Source: Actinomadura roseirufa (lineage in GTDB: Bacteria; Actinomycetota; Actinomycetes; Streptosporangiales; Streptosporangiaceae). From it: DNA of 36,453 nucleotides. Each line of letters begins with the position of its first letter. Within the stretch, counting starts at the first letter, position 1. The position numbers and the translations under genes were made by a program. Location of the stretch: NCBI RefSeq assembly GCF_900659635.1, contig NZ_CAACVB010000057.1, positions 1-36,453 of the forward strand. The letters run 5' to 3'. The notes beneath the pieces are model-generated. The model was not told the DNA's origin, did no database searches, and saw only the letters and a list, made by a program, of their open reading frames with translations. Positions 1 through 8,083 of the stretch are shown in pieces.

Positions 1-1041
1 CAGGCCGGCGAGCGCGGCGCGGATCGCGGCCGGCGCGGCGTCCGCCGCCGGGAGCACGATCCCGGCGCCGGTCTCGGTGATCCGGGCCGAGTGCCGGACG
101 TGGTCGGGCAGCCGCGGCAGGAGCAGCTGCGGCAGGCCCGCGTCCAGCGCGGTCAGCAGCGTCCCGGCGCCGCCGTGCGCGACGACCGCGTCGCAGCGCG
201 GCAGCAGCAGGTGCAGCGGCGCCCCCTCGGCGACCCGCGTCCCGGGCGGCAGCTCGCCGAGCATGTCGCGCTGGCCGGGCGCGACCGCGACCACCACGTC
301 CACCGGCAGGTCGGCGGCGGCGCGGGCGACGTCGCCCGCCAGGACGAGCGCCGGGTCGAGCCTGCCGTAGGTGGTGCCCCAGGTGACGCAGACGCGGGGA
401 CGCGCCCCGTCCGGGGAGGTCGCGGCGCGGGGGCTCGGGGGCGGCAGCTGCCCAGGGCCGTTGTAGGGGACGTAGCGCATCGCGATCCGCCGCGAGCCGG
501 TGGGGACCTGGAGCCCCGCCGGGCACGGGTCGATGGTCGCGACGCCGAACGGGTCGACGGCGTCCAGCCCGAGCCGGCCCGACAGCGGGGCGAGCGCGTC
601 CGGCAGGAACGCGGCGGCGGCGCCCATGAGGTCGGTGCCGTAGAGGTGCCGGACGGCGGGGATCCCGGCCGCGGCCGCCGCGAGCGGCCCCGCGAACGCC
701 GTCGGCTCGAACACCACGAGGTCGGCGCGGCGGCCCCGGGCGAGCCTGACCAGGTCGTCGGTCATCGCCTCGGCCAGCTCATTGAGCAGGGCCAGCACCC
801 GCGGTCCGCCGCCCCGTCCCGCCTGCCCGGCGGGTGGGTGGACGATGTCGCGGAAGACGGCCACGGCGTCCACGTCGCGGCCGACGGGCGCGAAGGGCAG
901 CCCCGTCCGCTCGGCGGTTTCGGCCAGGCCCGGCTGGCTCGCCACCAGCACGTCGTGGCCCGCGGCCCGGCAGGCCCACGCGAGCGGGACCATTGCGTAC
1001 AGGTGTGACGGCCACGCCCAGGTGGCGAAGATGACGCGCAT
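1..1041 (-). CDS. Glycosyltransferase, family 1 (GT-B), 3' end cut by window edge
   Basis: This reading frame is open from ATG at 1041 to the window edge (347 codons, no stop), so the C-terminus is missing. The N-terminus (MRVIFATWAWPSHLYAMVPL) is the usual start of macrolide and aromatic-polyketide sugar transferases of the GT-B fold. Near the edge lies the nucleotide-sugar motif HGGAGTLLTALDAGLPQLLLP-like (HGGAGT then GLPQLLLP). Such enzymes move a deoxysugar from an NDP donor to an aglycone in the cytoplasm. A purine-rich GGGGTGGA precedes the start. It is divergent from the drrA-like gene, with SARP-type repeats in the shared 107-bp gap. The family call is firm. The sugar and acceptor cannot be read from sequence, and no deoxysugar genes are in view; they may lie to the left. 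Confidence 0.9.
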   Translation of the reverse strand, partial: MRVIFATWAWPSHLYAMVPLAWACRAAGHDVLVASQPGLAETAERTGLPFAPVGRDVDAVAVFRDIVHPPAGQAGRGGGPRVLALLNELAEAMTDDLVRLARGRRADLVVFEPTAFAGPLAAAAAGIPAVRHLYGTDLMGAAAAFLPDALAPLSGRLGLDAVDPFGVATIDPCPAGLQVPTGSRRIAMRYVPYNGPGQLPPPSPRAATSPDGARPRVCVTWGTTYGRLDPALVLAGDVARAAADLPVDVVVAVAPGQRDMLGELPPGTRVAEGAPLHLLLPRCDAVVAHGGAGTLLTALDAGLPQLLLPRLPDHVRHSARITETGAGIVLPAADAAPAAIRAALAGL

Positions 1042-1062
1042 ACGGTCCACCCCAACACCGCG

Positions 1063-1091
1063 TCCTCGGCGACGGCTCTAGTGCCGCTCGA
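1063..1091 (-). promoter_or_regulatory. SARP-type heptamer repeats upstream of the glycosyltransferase
   Basis: On the minus strand, TCGAGCG (1091-1085), TAGAGCC (1080-1074) and CCGAGGA (1069-1063) follow each other with exactly 4 bases between, an 11-bp period. The first matches the DnrI/ActII-ORF4 consensus TCGAGC(G/C) at 7 of 7 positions, the second at 6 and the third at 4. I could not assign a clear -10 box. Confidence 0.55.
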
Positions 1092-1148
1092 GGCCCGGAT
1101 GGTTCCCTTCTCCCGAGGTGAACGGCGTACCGGCGCTGGAGGGATCGC

Positions 1149-2216
1149 ATGACCGAACCGACCATCGAGGCACATGGTCTGGTGAAGCGTTTCGGTAGGA
1201 CGGCGGCGTTGGACGGGCTGGATCTGGAGGTCGCGGCGGGGCAGGTGGTGGCGATCCTCGGTCCGAACGGGGCCGGGAAGACCACGTTCGTCCGGTCGGT
1301 CGCGACGCTGGTGCGGCTCGACGCGGGCACCCTGCGGGTCGCCGGGCACGACGTGCGGCGCGAGTCGCGCGCGGTGCGCCGGGCCATCGGGCTCGCCGGC
1401 CAGTTCGCGTCGGTGGAGCCGGCCATGACCGGGCGGCAGAACCTGGAGCTCGTGGGCCGGCTGTACGGGCAGCGCGCCCGCACGGCCAAGGCCAGCGCGA
1501 CCTCGGTGCTCGCCGACTTCGGCCTGACCGACGTCGGGGACCGGCTCGTCCGCACCTACTCGGGCGGGATGCGCCGCAAGCTGGACCTCGGGGCGAGCAT
1601 GGTGAGCGCCCCGCGCCTGCTGCTGCTGGACGAGCCGACGACCGGCCTCGACCCGCGCGCCCGGCTGGACCTGTGGGACAGCATCGAGGGCCTGGTCACG
1701 CGGGGCACCGACGTGCTGCTCACCACCCAGTACCTGGACGAGGCCGAGCGGCTCGCCGGCTACATCGTCATCATCGACCGCGGCCGCGCGGTGGCGTCCG
1801 GGACGCCCGCCGAGCTGAAACGGCGGGTCGGCGGCAACGTGCTGGAGGTGCACGTGCGCGACGTCGCGGACCTGCCCGCGGCGGCCGCCGCGCTGGCCCG
1901 CGCGGGCCACGAACCGCAGGTCGACCGGGCGACCCGCCGGGTCAGCGCGGGCGCCGGCGACGACAGGGCCGTGCAGGCGCTGGTCGAGGGGCTGCGGACG
2001 GTCGAGGAGGCCGGGGTCGCGCTCGCCGACATCGGCGTCCGACAGCCCAGCCTGGACGAGGTCTTCCTCGCCCTGACCGGCCACAGCGCCGGGACGGACG
2101 GGGAAGGGGACGAGCCCGCCGCCGACCCGGGCGACGCGGAGGGCTCGGTATCGGAGAGCACGGGGCCGGAGGGCCCCGCGGACGGCGCGGGCACGCGGAA
2201 CGGAACGACCCGATGA
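1149..2216 (+). CDS. DrrA-like ABC transporter ATP-binding protein (drug export)
   Basis: A 355-aa ATPase of the daunorubicin-resistance (DrrA) type that powers export of a bulky hydrophobic product through the partner permease encoded next. Walker A GPNGAGKTT is at residues 38-46, the ABC signature YSGGMRRKL is near 137, and Walker B LLLLDEPTTGLD is near 157-168, followed by the DrrA-style C-terminal domain. The last 45 or so residues are an acidic, Gly/Ser-rich tail longer than the usual ~330-aa family length. The ATG at 1149 has GGAGGG (1138-1143) five bases upstream. Its stop overlaps the upstream ATG of the permease (ATGA). The likely role is self-resistance and secretion of the cluster product. 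Confidence 0.93.
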   Translation: MTEPTIEAHGLVKRFGRTAALDGLDLEVAAGQVVAILGPNGAGKTTFVRSVATLVRLDAGTLRVAGHDVRRESRAVRRAIGLAGQFASVEPAMTGRQNLELVGRLYGQRARTAKASATSVLADFGLTDVGDRLVRTYSGGMRRKLDLGASMVSAPRLLLLDEPTTGLDPRARLDLWDSIEGLVTRGTDVLLTTQYLDEAERLAGYIVIIDRGRAVASGTPAELKRRVGGNVLEVHVRDVADLPAAAAALARAGHEPQVDRATRRVSAGAGDDRAVQALVEGLRTVEEAGVALADIGVRQPSLDEVFLALTGHSAGTDGEGDEPAADPGDAEGSVSESTGPEGPADGAGTRNGTTR

Positions 2217-3046
2217 GCACGCTGAAAGGGACGACGATGACGACCGCCGTGACCGCACGGGACCGCGGTGCGGGCCTGTCGACGGCCAGCCTGCTCGTCG
2301 CGAAACGGGCCGTGCTGACCTTCCTGCGCACCCCGCAGCTGATCATCGTCGGCACGGTGCAGCTGGTGGGGTTCCTGGTGACGTTCCGCTACGTGTTCGG
2401 CGGCGCGTTCGGCGACTACAAGGGCCTGGCCTACGTGGACTTCGCGGTGCCCGGCTTCATCGCCGCCGGTGTGCCGTTCACGCTCATCGGCACGGCCGTG
2501 GTGATGGCCGAGGACCTGCACACCGGGTTCATCGACCGGCTGCGCTCGCTGCCGTCCCCGTCCGCCGCGGTGCTGACCGGGCGGGTGCTCGCCGACACCG
2601 TCGTCCTCGCCTGGAGCCTCGCGGTCGCGACGCTGGTCGGGTTCGCGATCGGGTTCCGGCTGCACGGCTCGGTACTGCAGGGCCTCGCGGCGTTCGGGCT
2701 GTGCCTGCTCTTCGGGCTCGCCTTCAGCTGGGTCTTCATCCTGCTCGGCCTCGTGGCCCGCAACGGCCAGGCCGCGCAGGGACTGTCCCTGCTGGTCTTC
2801 CCCGTCACGTTCGGGTCGAGCGCGTACGTGCCCATCGACGGCATGCCGGGCTGGCTGCGGGCCTTCGCGGAGAACCAGCCGGTCACCTGGATGGCCAACG
2901 CGGTCCGCGCGCTGACGCTCGGGGACAAGGCCGTCCCCGTCCTCGGCCACGGCGCGGGCTACTTCGTGGTGCGGGCCCTCATCTGGTCCGTGGCCATCAT
3001 GATCGTCTTCTTCGGCCTCGCGGTGGCGGTCTTCCGCCGCGGCTGA
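2213..3046 (+). CDS. DrrB-like ABC-2 type permease
   Basis: A 277-aa membrane protein with about six hydrophobic segments and the ABC-2 fold, the membrane partner of the preceding ATPase. The ATG at 2213 overlaps the stop of the ATPase gene, suggesting translational coupling. A second in-frame ATG at 2237 has a better ribosome site (GAAAGGG, 2224-2230) and would give 269 aa, so the true start is uncertain by eight codons. The DrrB-type block VFPVTFGSSAYVPIDGMPGW sits in the second half. The gene is followed at once by a strong bidirectional terminator shared with the convergent methyltransferase. Confidence 0.92.
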   Translation: MSTLKGTTMTTAVTARDRGAGLSTASLLVAKRAVLTFLRTPQLIIVGTVQLVGFLVTFRYVFGGAFGDYKGLAYVDFAVPGFIAAGVPFTLIGTAVVMAEDLHTGFIDRLRSLPSPSAAVLTGRVLADTVVLAWSLAVATLVGFAIGFRLHGSVLQGLAAFGLCLLFGLAFSWVFILLGLVARNGQAAQGLSLLVFPVTFGSSAYVPIDGMPGWLRAFAENQPVTWMANAVRALTLGDKAVPVLGHGAGYFVVRALIWSVAIMIVFFGLAVAVFRRG

Positions 3047-3050
3047 TGCG

Positions 3051-3090
3051 CCGGCCGGAAGGCGGGGCCGCGCCGCCGCCTTCCGGCCGG
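3051..3090. terminator. Bidirectional terminator between drrB-like gene and methyltransferase
   Basis: A perfect 15-bp stem, CCGGCCGGAAGGCGG (3051-3065) with its complement at 3076-3090 and a 10-base loop. It lies four bases after the permease stop and three bases from the end of the convergent methyltransferase gene. Confidence 0.8.
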
Positions 3091-3093
3091 AGC

Positions 3094-4110
3094 TCAGGCG
3101 GGCTTGTGGCAGAGGACCAGGGTTTCGTTGTCCTCCAGCGGGCGGGAGGTCACCGGGGTGAAACCGGCGGTTTCGGCCAGGTCGGTGACCTCGCCGATCG
3201 AGTACTCGGCGCCCTCGTCGGTGACCAGGGCCATGATGAGGCTCGCGACGAGGTTGTCCACGTCGTCCGGGCCGTCGGCCAGCATCCGGTCGTGCACCAG
3301 CAGCACGCCGCCGGGGTTGACCGCCTCGAACGCCTTGCGGACCAGGAGGGCGCGCCGCTCCGGCGACCAGTTGTGCAGCACGTGACCGAAGATCAGCACG
3401 TCGGCGCGGGGGAGCGGGTCGCGGAAGAAGTCGCCGCCGTGGAAGCGCATCGTCCCGGTCAGCCCGAGCTCGGCGGTCCGCTCGCCGAACGGGCCCTCCA
3501 TCTCGGGCAGGTCGAAGACGTGGCCCTCCAGCCCGGGGTGCTCGGTGACGAGCCAGCCGGCCAGGTCGCCCGCGCAGCCGCCGACGTCCAGCACCGAGCC
3601 GTACGCCGACCAGTCCAGCGCCTTCAGCAGCTCCGGCACGAGCGGGCGCAGCGCGCCCTCCATCATGCGGACGTAGCGGCGCAGCTCCTCGGGGTCGCCG
3701 AGCATCCGCTCGAACCCGCCCGACTCGGCCCGCGGCCGTCCGCTGCGCAGCGTGTCGGTGAGCCCGTTCCACAGCGGGTACAGGTTCGCCTTGCCGCCGA
3801 GCAGGGACCCGCCGACGTAGCCGGGCGCCCCGCTCACCAGGTGCCGATCGGCCGCCGGGGCGTTGGCGTACCGGCCGTCGCGCTCCTCCAGCAGGCCGAG
3901 CGCGGCCAGCAGCGCCAGGAAGTCGCGCAGGCCGCGGCCGTGCAGCCCGAGCCGGGCGGCGATCTCCCGCTCGGTGCCGGGCGCGTCGTGCAGCGCGGTG
4001 AACAGGTCCAGCTCGACCGCGGTGAGCAGGGCCTGGGCCTCGCAGTAGGCGTTGCCGAGCCGGAGGATTCCCTGCGCGGTACCGATGTCGGGGGCTGCGC
4101 TCGCACTCAC
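3094..4110 (-). CDS. SAM-dependent O-methyltransferase (first of two paralogues)
   Basis: A 338-aa methyltransferase of the dimeric small-molecule O-methyltransferase family (TcmO, DnrK and similar). The N-terminal ~110 residues form the winged-helix dimerisation domain. The SAM-binding motif VLDVGGCAG is at 173-181 and HVLHNW at 243-248, where plant-type OMTs place their catalytic histidine. It would methylate a phenolic hydroxyl of the polyketide. I chose the GTG at 4110 because it begins the MSASAAPDIGTAQGIL block that aligns with the paralogue at 16623-17636 and has AAGGGACG upstream; the open frame runs further but without family similarity. Both paralogues read GGC where the family usually has GGG. 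It is divergent from the ferredoxin operon. Confidence 0.92.
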   Translation of the reverse strand: MSASAAPDIGTAQGILRLGNAYCEAQALLTAVELDLFTALHDAPGTEREIAARLGLHGRGLRDFLALLAALGLLEERDGRYANAPAADRHLVSGAPGYVGGSLLGGKANLYPLWNGLTDTLRSGRPRAESGGFERMLGDPEELRRYVRMMEGALRPLVPELLKALDWSAYGSVLDVGGCAGDLAGWLVTEHPGLEGHVFDLPEMEGPFGERTAELGLTGTMRFHGGDFFRDPLPRADVLIFGHVLHNWSPERRALLVRKAFEAVNPGGVLLVHDRMLADGPDDVDNLVASLIMALVTDEGAEYSIGEVTDLAETAGFTPVTSRPLEDNETLVLCHKPA

Positions 4111-4215
4111 CGGACGTCCCTTCGTCGCTGACCGGGTCTCCGCGCGACCGTGCCGCACCGCCATGGAACCTCGGTCGAGGGCGGGCGGTGCCGCGCACGG
4201 CGGCTGTACCGATCC

Positions 4216-4233
4216 TCGAGCCCCGCGCGAACC
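4216..4233 (+). promoter_or_regulatory. SARP-type heptamer pair upstream of the ferredoxin operon
   Basis: TCGAGCC (4216-4222, 7/7 match) is followed after 4 bases by GCGAACC (4227-4233, 5/7). The 186-bp gap also holds TCGACCG on the minus strand at 4178-4172, facing the methyltransferase, but without a good 11-bp partner. This is the weakest of the six regions. Confidence 0.4.
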
Positions 4234-4296
4234 CCCCGGATCACAGTGCCTCCAGGGCCCCTGCGGCGCCGGCGACGAAGCGGGACGGTGAGTGCG

Positions 4297-4491
4297 GTGC
4301 GTGTGAGCGTGACCAAGGAGACCTGTGCGGTGGCCAGCCTGTGCGTCTACCGCGTTCCCGAGGTCTTCGACCAGGACGAGGAGGGCACGGTCGAGCTGCT
4401 GGAGTCCGACCCGCCCTCCGAGCTGCACCAGGCGGTCCGGTCCGCGGCGCGCGGCTGCCCGACCAAGTCGATCCACGTCGAGGTCGAGTAG
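4297..4491 (+). CDS. Small [3Fe-4S]-type ferredoxin (P450 partner)
   Basis: A 64-aa ferredoxin. C10 and C16 (CAVASLC) and a later RGCP provide the C-x5-C ... CP ligand pattern of the single-cluster ferredoxins that pass electrons to actinomycete P450s. The segment YRVPEVFDQDEEG is also typical. In-frame GTG codons lie at 4288, 4297, 4303 and 4309; I chose 4297 because it gives the usual MRVSV start and an AGCGGGA-like site lies about 11 bases upstream. It heads an operon with the amide synthetase (57-bp gap) and the nitroreductase. The only P450 in the window, at 8807, is the natural redox partner, although it is in another transcript. Confidence 0.88.
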   Translation: MRVSVTKETCAVASLCVYRVPEVFDQDEEGTVELLESDPPSELHQAVRSAARGCPTKSIHVEVE

Positions 4492-4548
4492 GTCGTTCTC
4501 CCACATCGACCTTGTCTGTACGGCCCGGAACTAACGAGAGGAACACGG

Positions 4549-6408
4549 ATGTGCGGCATCGTCGGTTGGGTGGACTTCGGCCGTGACCTGGCCCAGGAAC
4601 GGCCGACCCTGCGGGCCATGACGGAGACGCTGGCGAAACGGGGGGTCGACGCGCAGGGGTCGTGGCTCCGCGGGCACGCCGCGCTCGGGCACACGCGCAC
4701 GTCCGTCATCGACCTGGACGGCGGCGCGCAGCCGCTGACGGTCGAGGAGGACGGCCGCCCGCTCGCCGTGATCGTCTACAACGGCGAGGTCTACAACTTC
4801 AAGCAGCTGCGCAGCGAGCTGGAGGCGCGCGGGCAGCGGTTCCGGACCCGCAGCGACACCGAGGTGGTCGTGCGCGCCTACCTGGAGTGGGGCGCGGACT
4901 GCGCGAGCCGGCTGGAGGGCATCTTCGCCTTCGCCATCTGGGACCTGCGCCGTGAGGAGCTGCTGCTCGTCCGGGACCGGCTGGGCGTCAAGCCGCTGTT
5001 CTACTCCGCGCGCCCGGACGGCGTGCTGTTCGGCTCGGAGCCGAAGGCGCTGCTGGCCAACCGGCTCGTCCGCCCGGCCGTCGACCTGGACGGGCTGCGC
5101 GAGCTGTTCGCCACGGCGAAGCGGCCGGGGCAGTCGGTGTTCGCCGGGATGGCGGAGCTGCGGCCCGGCCACACCCTGACCGTGGGCCGCGACGGCGTCG
5201 TCGACCGGACGTACTGGCGGCTGGAGGCGCGTCCCCACACCGACGACGTGGACGGCACCGTCCGGCACGTCCGGTCGCTGCTGGAGGAGATCGTGCTCCG
5301 CGAGCTCGTCGCGGACGTCCCGCTGTGCACGGCCCTGTCGGGCGGGATCGACTCCAGCGCCGTCACCGCGATCGCGGCGAAGTGGCGCTGGCAGCTGGAG
5401 GGCGAGCGGGTCCGCACGTTCGTCACCACGTTCGACGAGTACGCCAAGAGGTTCCAGCCCGACGACGTGCGCTTCGCCCCGGACGAGCCGTACGCGGCCG
5501 AGGTCGCGCGGCACCTGAACAGCGAGCACATCCCAATCGTGCTCGGTACCGCGGACCTGATGGACCGCGACGTGCGCCGCGAAGTGCTGCTCGCGCAGGA
5601 CATGCCGACGACCCTCGGCGACATGGACACCTCCAACTACCTCACCTCGCGCCGCATCAAGGAGCACTCGACGGTGGCGCTGGCGGGCGAGGTCGCCGAC
5701 GAGATCTTCGGTGGTTACAACTGGATGCACGACGAGGAGCTGCTGAGCTCCGGGACGTTCCCGTGGACGGCGAACGAGCCGCGGCAGCCCGGGTCGCCGA
5801 AGGGGCAGGGCCGGGGCCTGTTCGACGGCGGGCTGATGGACAAGCTGGAGCTCGGCGACTACTACGCCGACCACTTCCAGCAGGCGCGGGCCGAGGCGCC
5901 GCACCAGGAGGGGGAGAGCGCCGAGGAGCGGCGCATGCGCGACGTCTCCTACTGCACGCTGACCTGGTGGCTGCCGATGTTGTTGGACCGCGGCGACCGG
6001 CTGTCCATGGCGCACGGCCTGGAACTGCGCGTCCCGTACGCCGACCACAGGCTCGTCGAGTACATGTACAACACGCCGTGGAGCCTCAAGACCTTCGACG
6101 GCCGGGAGAAGAGCATCCTGCGCGCCGCGGTGCGCGACCTGGTCCCCGAGTCGGTGCTGACCCGCACCAAGAGCCCGTGGCCGGTCACCCAGGACCCGGC
6201 CTACGCGGCGATGCTCCACCAGGAACTGGCCGAGATGCTGAACGACCCCACGTCACCGGCGCTGCCGTTCCTCGACACCGCCGCCGTCCGGCGGACGATC
6301 GAGGAGCCGTCGAGCATCGCCCACGAGTGGGTCAGCAGGATGAACATCGAGATGGCGCTGGAGTTCAACACGTGGTTGAGGCTCTACGGCGTCGAGCTGG
6401 CGATCTGA
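4549..6408 (+). CDS. Glutamine-dependent amide synthetase (asparagine synthetase B family)
   Basis: A 619-aa two-domain protein. The N-terminal glutaminase begins MCGIVGW with the nucleophile Cys2 intact after Met removal, and NGE at 78-80 belongs to the glutamine site. The C-terminal ATP-pyrophosphatase domain has SGGIDSS at 264-270. Both halves therefore look catalytically complete: ammonia from glutamine should be channelled to an adenylated carboxylate. In aromatic polyketide clusters, paralogues of this family (OxyD, FdmV and relatives) make a carboxamide starter or amidate the product instead of making asparagine. AGAGGAA (4537-4543) precedes the ATG. Its place between a ferredoxin and a nitroreductase, with SARP-like sites upstream, supports a pathway role over a housekeeping AsnB. 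Confidence 0.92.
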   Translation: MCGIVGWVDFGRDLAQERPTLRAMTETLAKRGVDAQGSWLRGHAALGHTRTSVIDLDGGAQPLTVEEDGRPLAVIVYNGEVYNFKQLRSELEARGQRFRTRSDTEVVVRAYLEWGADCASRLEGIFAFAIWDLRREELLLVRDRLGVKPLFYSARPDGVLFGSEPKALLANRLVRPAVDLDGLRELFATAKRPGQSVFAGMAELRPGHTLTVGRDGVVDRTYWRLEARPHTDDVDGTVRHVRSLLEEIVLRELVADVPLCTALSGGIDSSAVTAIAAKWRWQLEGERVRTFVTTFDEYAKRFQPDDVRFAPDEPYAAEVARHLNSEHIPIVLGTADLMDRDVRREVLLAQDMPTTLGDMDTSNYLTSRRIKEHSTVALAGEVADEIFGGYNWMHDEELLSSGTFPWTANEPRQPGSPKGQGRGLFDGGLMDKLELGDYYADHFQQARAEAPHQEGESAEERRMRDVSYCTLTWWLPMLLDRGDRLSMAHGLELRVPYADHRLVEYMYNTPWSLKTFDGREKSILRAAVRDLVPESVLTRTKSPWPVTQDPAYAAMLHQELAEMLNDPTSPALPFLDTAAVRRTIEEPSSIAHEWVSRMNIEMALEFNTWLRLYGVELAI

Positions 6409-6427
6409 CTTTCCCGAGGTGGTCGAC

Positions 6428-7030
6428 ATGGAATTCTCCGACATCCTGCGCCGGCGGCAGATGGTGCGCAGCTACACCGACGAGCCCGTCTCCGACGAGG
6501 CGGTGGAGCGCGTCCTGGAGGGGCTCCGCCGGGCGCCCAGCGCCGGGTTCAGCCAGGGGCACCGCGTCGTGGTCGTCACCGACCCGAAGCTGCGGCAGGC
6601 CGCCGCCGACATCGCCGAGGCCCGCTACGTCGAGCTGGGCTTCCCGCGGTGGATCGCCTCGGCGCCCGTCCACCTGTACGTGTGCACGCGCGAGGCGTCC
6701 TACCACGAGCGCTACAACGCGGCCGAGGCCGTGCGCCCCGGCTACGACGAGATCCCCTGGCCGGTGCCGTTCTGGTGGTTCGACTGCGGCGCGCTGTTCA
6801 TGATGCTGACGCTCGCCTCCCTCAACGAGGGCCTGGCGACCGGCATGGTCAGCTCCGTCTACACCGACGAGCTCCAGGCCCTGGGCGACGTGGTCGACCT
6901 GCCGGACGACGTCGCCCTCGCCGGGATCATCACGGTCGGCCACGAGGACACCAGCGTCCGCATGCCGATCCCGCCCGGCGCCGCCACCCGCAAGCCGAAC
7001 AGTGAGCTCGTCGAGTGGCGCAGGGCGTGA
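6428..7030 (+). CDS. FMN-dependent nitroreductase family oxidoreductase
   Basis: A 200-aa protein of the nitroreductase fold, which uses FMN and NAD(P)H to reduce nitro groups, quinones or enones. The family N-terminus is clear: DILRRRQMVRSYTDEP, with the Arg cluster that contacts the FMN phosphate, then RAPSAGFSQG. The tail GDVVDLPDDVALAGIITVG is also typical. The ATG at 6428 is preceded by GAGGTGG (6415-6421); an in-frame GTG at 6419 lies inside that ribosome site and is less likely. It is the last gene of the ferredoxin operon, 19 bp after the amide synthetase. In this setting a quinone or C=C reduction is plausible; the substrate is not deducible. Confidence 0.88.
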   Translation: MEFSDILRRRQMVRSYTDEPVSDEAVERVLEGLRRAPSAGFSQGHRVVVVTDPKLRQAAADIAEARYVELGFPRWIASAPVHLYVCTREASYHERYNAAEAVRPGYDEIPWPVPFWWFDCGALFMMLTLASLNEGLATGMVSSVYTDELQALGDVVDLPDDVALAGIITVGHEDTSVRMPIPPGAATRKPNSELVEWRRA

Positions 7031-7049
7031 CCTGACCAACGCACGAGCA

Positions 7050-7092
7050 CGTGATCTGGCCGGCGGTGACGAACCCCGCCGGCCAGATCACG
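7050..7092. terminator. Bidirectional terminator between nitroreductase and SDR
   Basis: A perfect 17-bp stem: 7050-7066 (CGTGATCTGGCCGGCGG) pairs with 7076-7092 across a 9-base loop. It separates two convergent genes. Confidence 0.8.
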
Positions 7093-7105
7093 ACCCGGCA
7101 GTGCT

Positions 7106-7858
7106 TCAGCGGCCGCCGGCGGTGTGGACTACTTCGCCGTTGACGTTGCCGTTGGCCGCCGAGCACAGGAAGACGATCAGCCGGGCGACGTCGTCGGCGG
7201 TGCTGAGGCGGCCGCTCGGGGTCTCCTCGGTCGCCTTCTCCAGCAGGACGGGGTCGACCGCGTCCAGGCTCTCGGTGAGCGTGGCCCCCGGCGCGACGAC
7301 GTTGGCGAGGACGCCGTCGCGCGTCCACATCAGCGACCGCGCGAAGCCGTGCAGCGCCGCCTTCGCCGCGCTGTAGAACTCCGAACCGGGGTTGCCGTAC
7401 TGCGCGGTGACCGACGACAGCAGCGCGATCCGGCCCCAGCCGCGCTCCCGCATCCCGCCGAGGGCCTCGCGGACGGTCCACATGTGGCCCTCGACGTTCT
7501 CCCGGAACAGGCCGAGCCAGTGGTCCATGTCCTGCCGGTGGTAGGGCGGGACGTTCTCGGGGTCGACCCACACCCAGGTCTGGGCGTTGGCGACGACGAC
7601 GTCCACGCCGCCCCAGCGCTCCTCGACGGCGCCGACGGTGCGCCGGATCGAGTCCCGGTCGGCGAGGTCGTAGCGCAGCGCGCACGCCCGGTCGTCCCCG
7701 CCGAGCTCGCCGGCCAGCTCCTTCGCCGCGGCGTCGGCGCTGTGGTAGGTGACGGCGACCCGGGCGCCCTCCGCGGCGAAGGCCAGCGCGGTCGCCCGCC
7801 CGATGCCGCGGGTGCCGCCGGTGACGAGCACCCGCCTGTCCGTCAAACCGAGATCCAT
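7106..7858 (-). CDS. Short-chain dehydrogenase/reductase (SDR)
   Basis: A 250-aa classical SDR. The dinucleotide motif TGGTRGIG is at 13-20, and the catalytic set is present as N121, S149, Y162 and K166 (YxxxK). It is probably an NADPH-dependent ketoreductase for a pathway intermediate. The unusual substrate-loop stretch AQTWVWVDPENVPPYHRQD replaces the common NAG motif at residues 91-93 with NAQ. GGAGGAA precedes the ATG. It is divergent from the TenA/P450 operon, with SARP-type repeats in the 225-bp gap. Confidence 0.92.
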   Translation of the reverse strand: MDLGLTDRRVLVTGGTRGIGRATALAFAAEGARVAVTYHSADAAAKELAGELGGDDRACALRYDLADRDSIRRTVGAVEERWGGVDVVVANAQTWVWVDPENVPPYHRQDMDHWLGLFRENVEGHMWTVREALGGMRERGWGRIALLSSVTAQYGNPGSEFYSAAKAALHGFARSLMWTRDGVLANVVAPGATLTESLDAVDPVLLEKATEETPSGRLSTADDVARLIVFLCSAANGNVNGEVVHTAGGR

Positions 7859-7956
7859 GGCCTGTTCCTCCGTGCTCCACGGCCCGGTCCGCCCGGCGGG
7901 CCGTGCCGCCGGGGCCGTGCCGTCCGACAGCGGTCCGGGTGCACTGTCCGCCCGCG

Positions 7957-7974
7957 GGCTCGAGGGCGGCTTGG
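7957..7974 (-). promoter_or_regulatory. SARP-type heptamer pair upstream of the SDR gene
   Basis: On the minus strand CCAAGCC (7974-7968, 5/7) and TCGAGCC (7963-7957, 7/7) are 4 bases apart. Eight bases further downstream is GACAGT, an acceptable -10; that is the spacing described for SARP promoters. The rest of the 225-bp gap holds only this site, the plus-strand pair at 8013 and ribosome sites. Confidence 0.5.
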
Positions 7975-8012
7975 GCGGTGCGGCGGTGGGGACGCGGCGG
8001 GCGCCGCGGCGT

Positions 8013-8030
8013 TCCAGGGGTTCTCAAGCG
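8013..8030 (+). promoter_or_regulatory. SARP-type heptamer pair upstream of the TenA/P450 operon
   Basis: TCCAGGG (8013-8019, 5/7) and TCAAGCG (8024-8030, 6/7) have an 11-bp period. Eight bases downstream lies TACCGT (8039-8044), a plausible -10 box. Confidence 0.45.
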
Positions 8031-8083
8031 GCGGTCCGTACCGTCCGCGACGGAGCCCGAGCCGCCGCGACCGAGGGAGACCG

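Noticed and set aside
762..2258. Long minus-strand frame opposite the drrA-like gene
   Set aside because: Low-complexity Arg/Ala/Pro-rich translation typical of antisense frames in high-GC DNA; the sense ABC ATPase explains the region.
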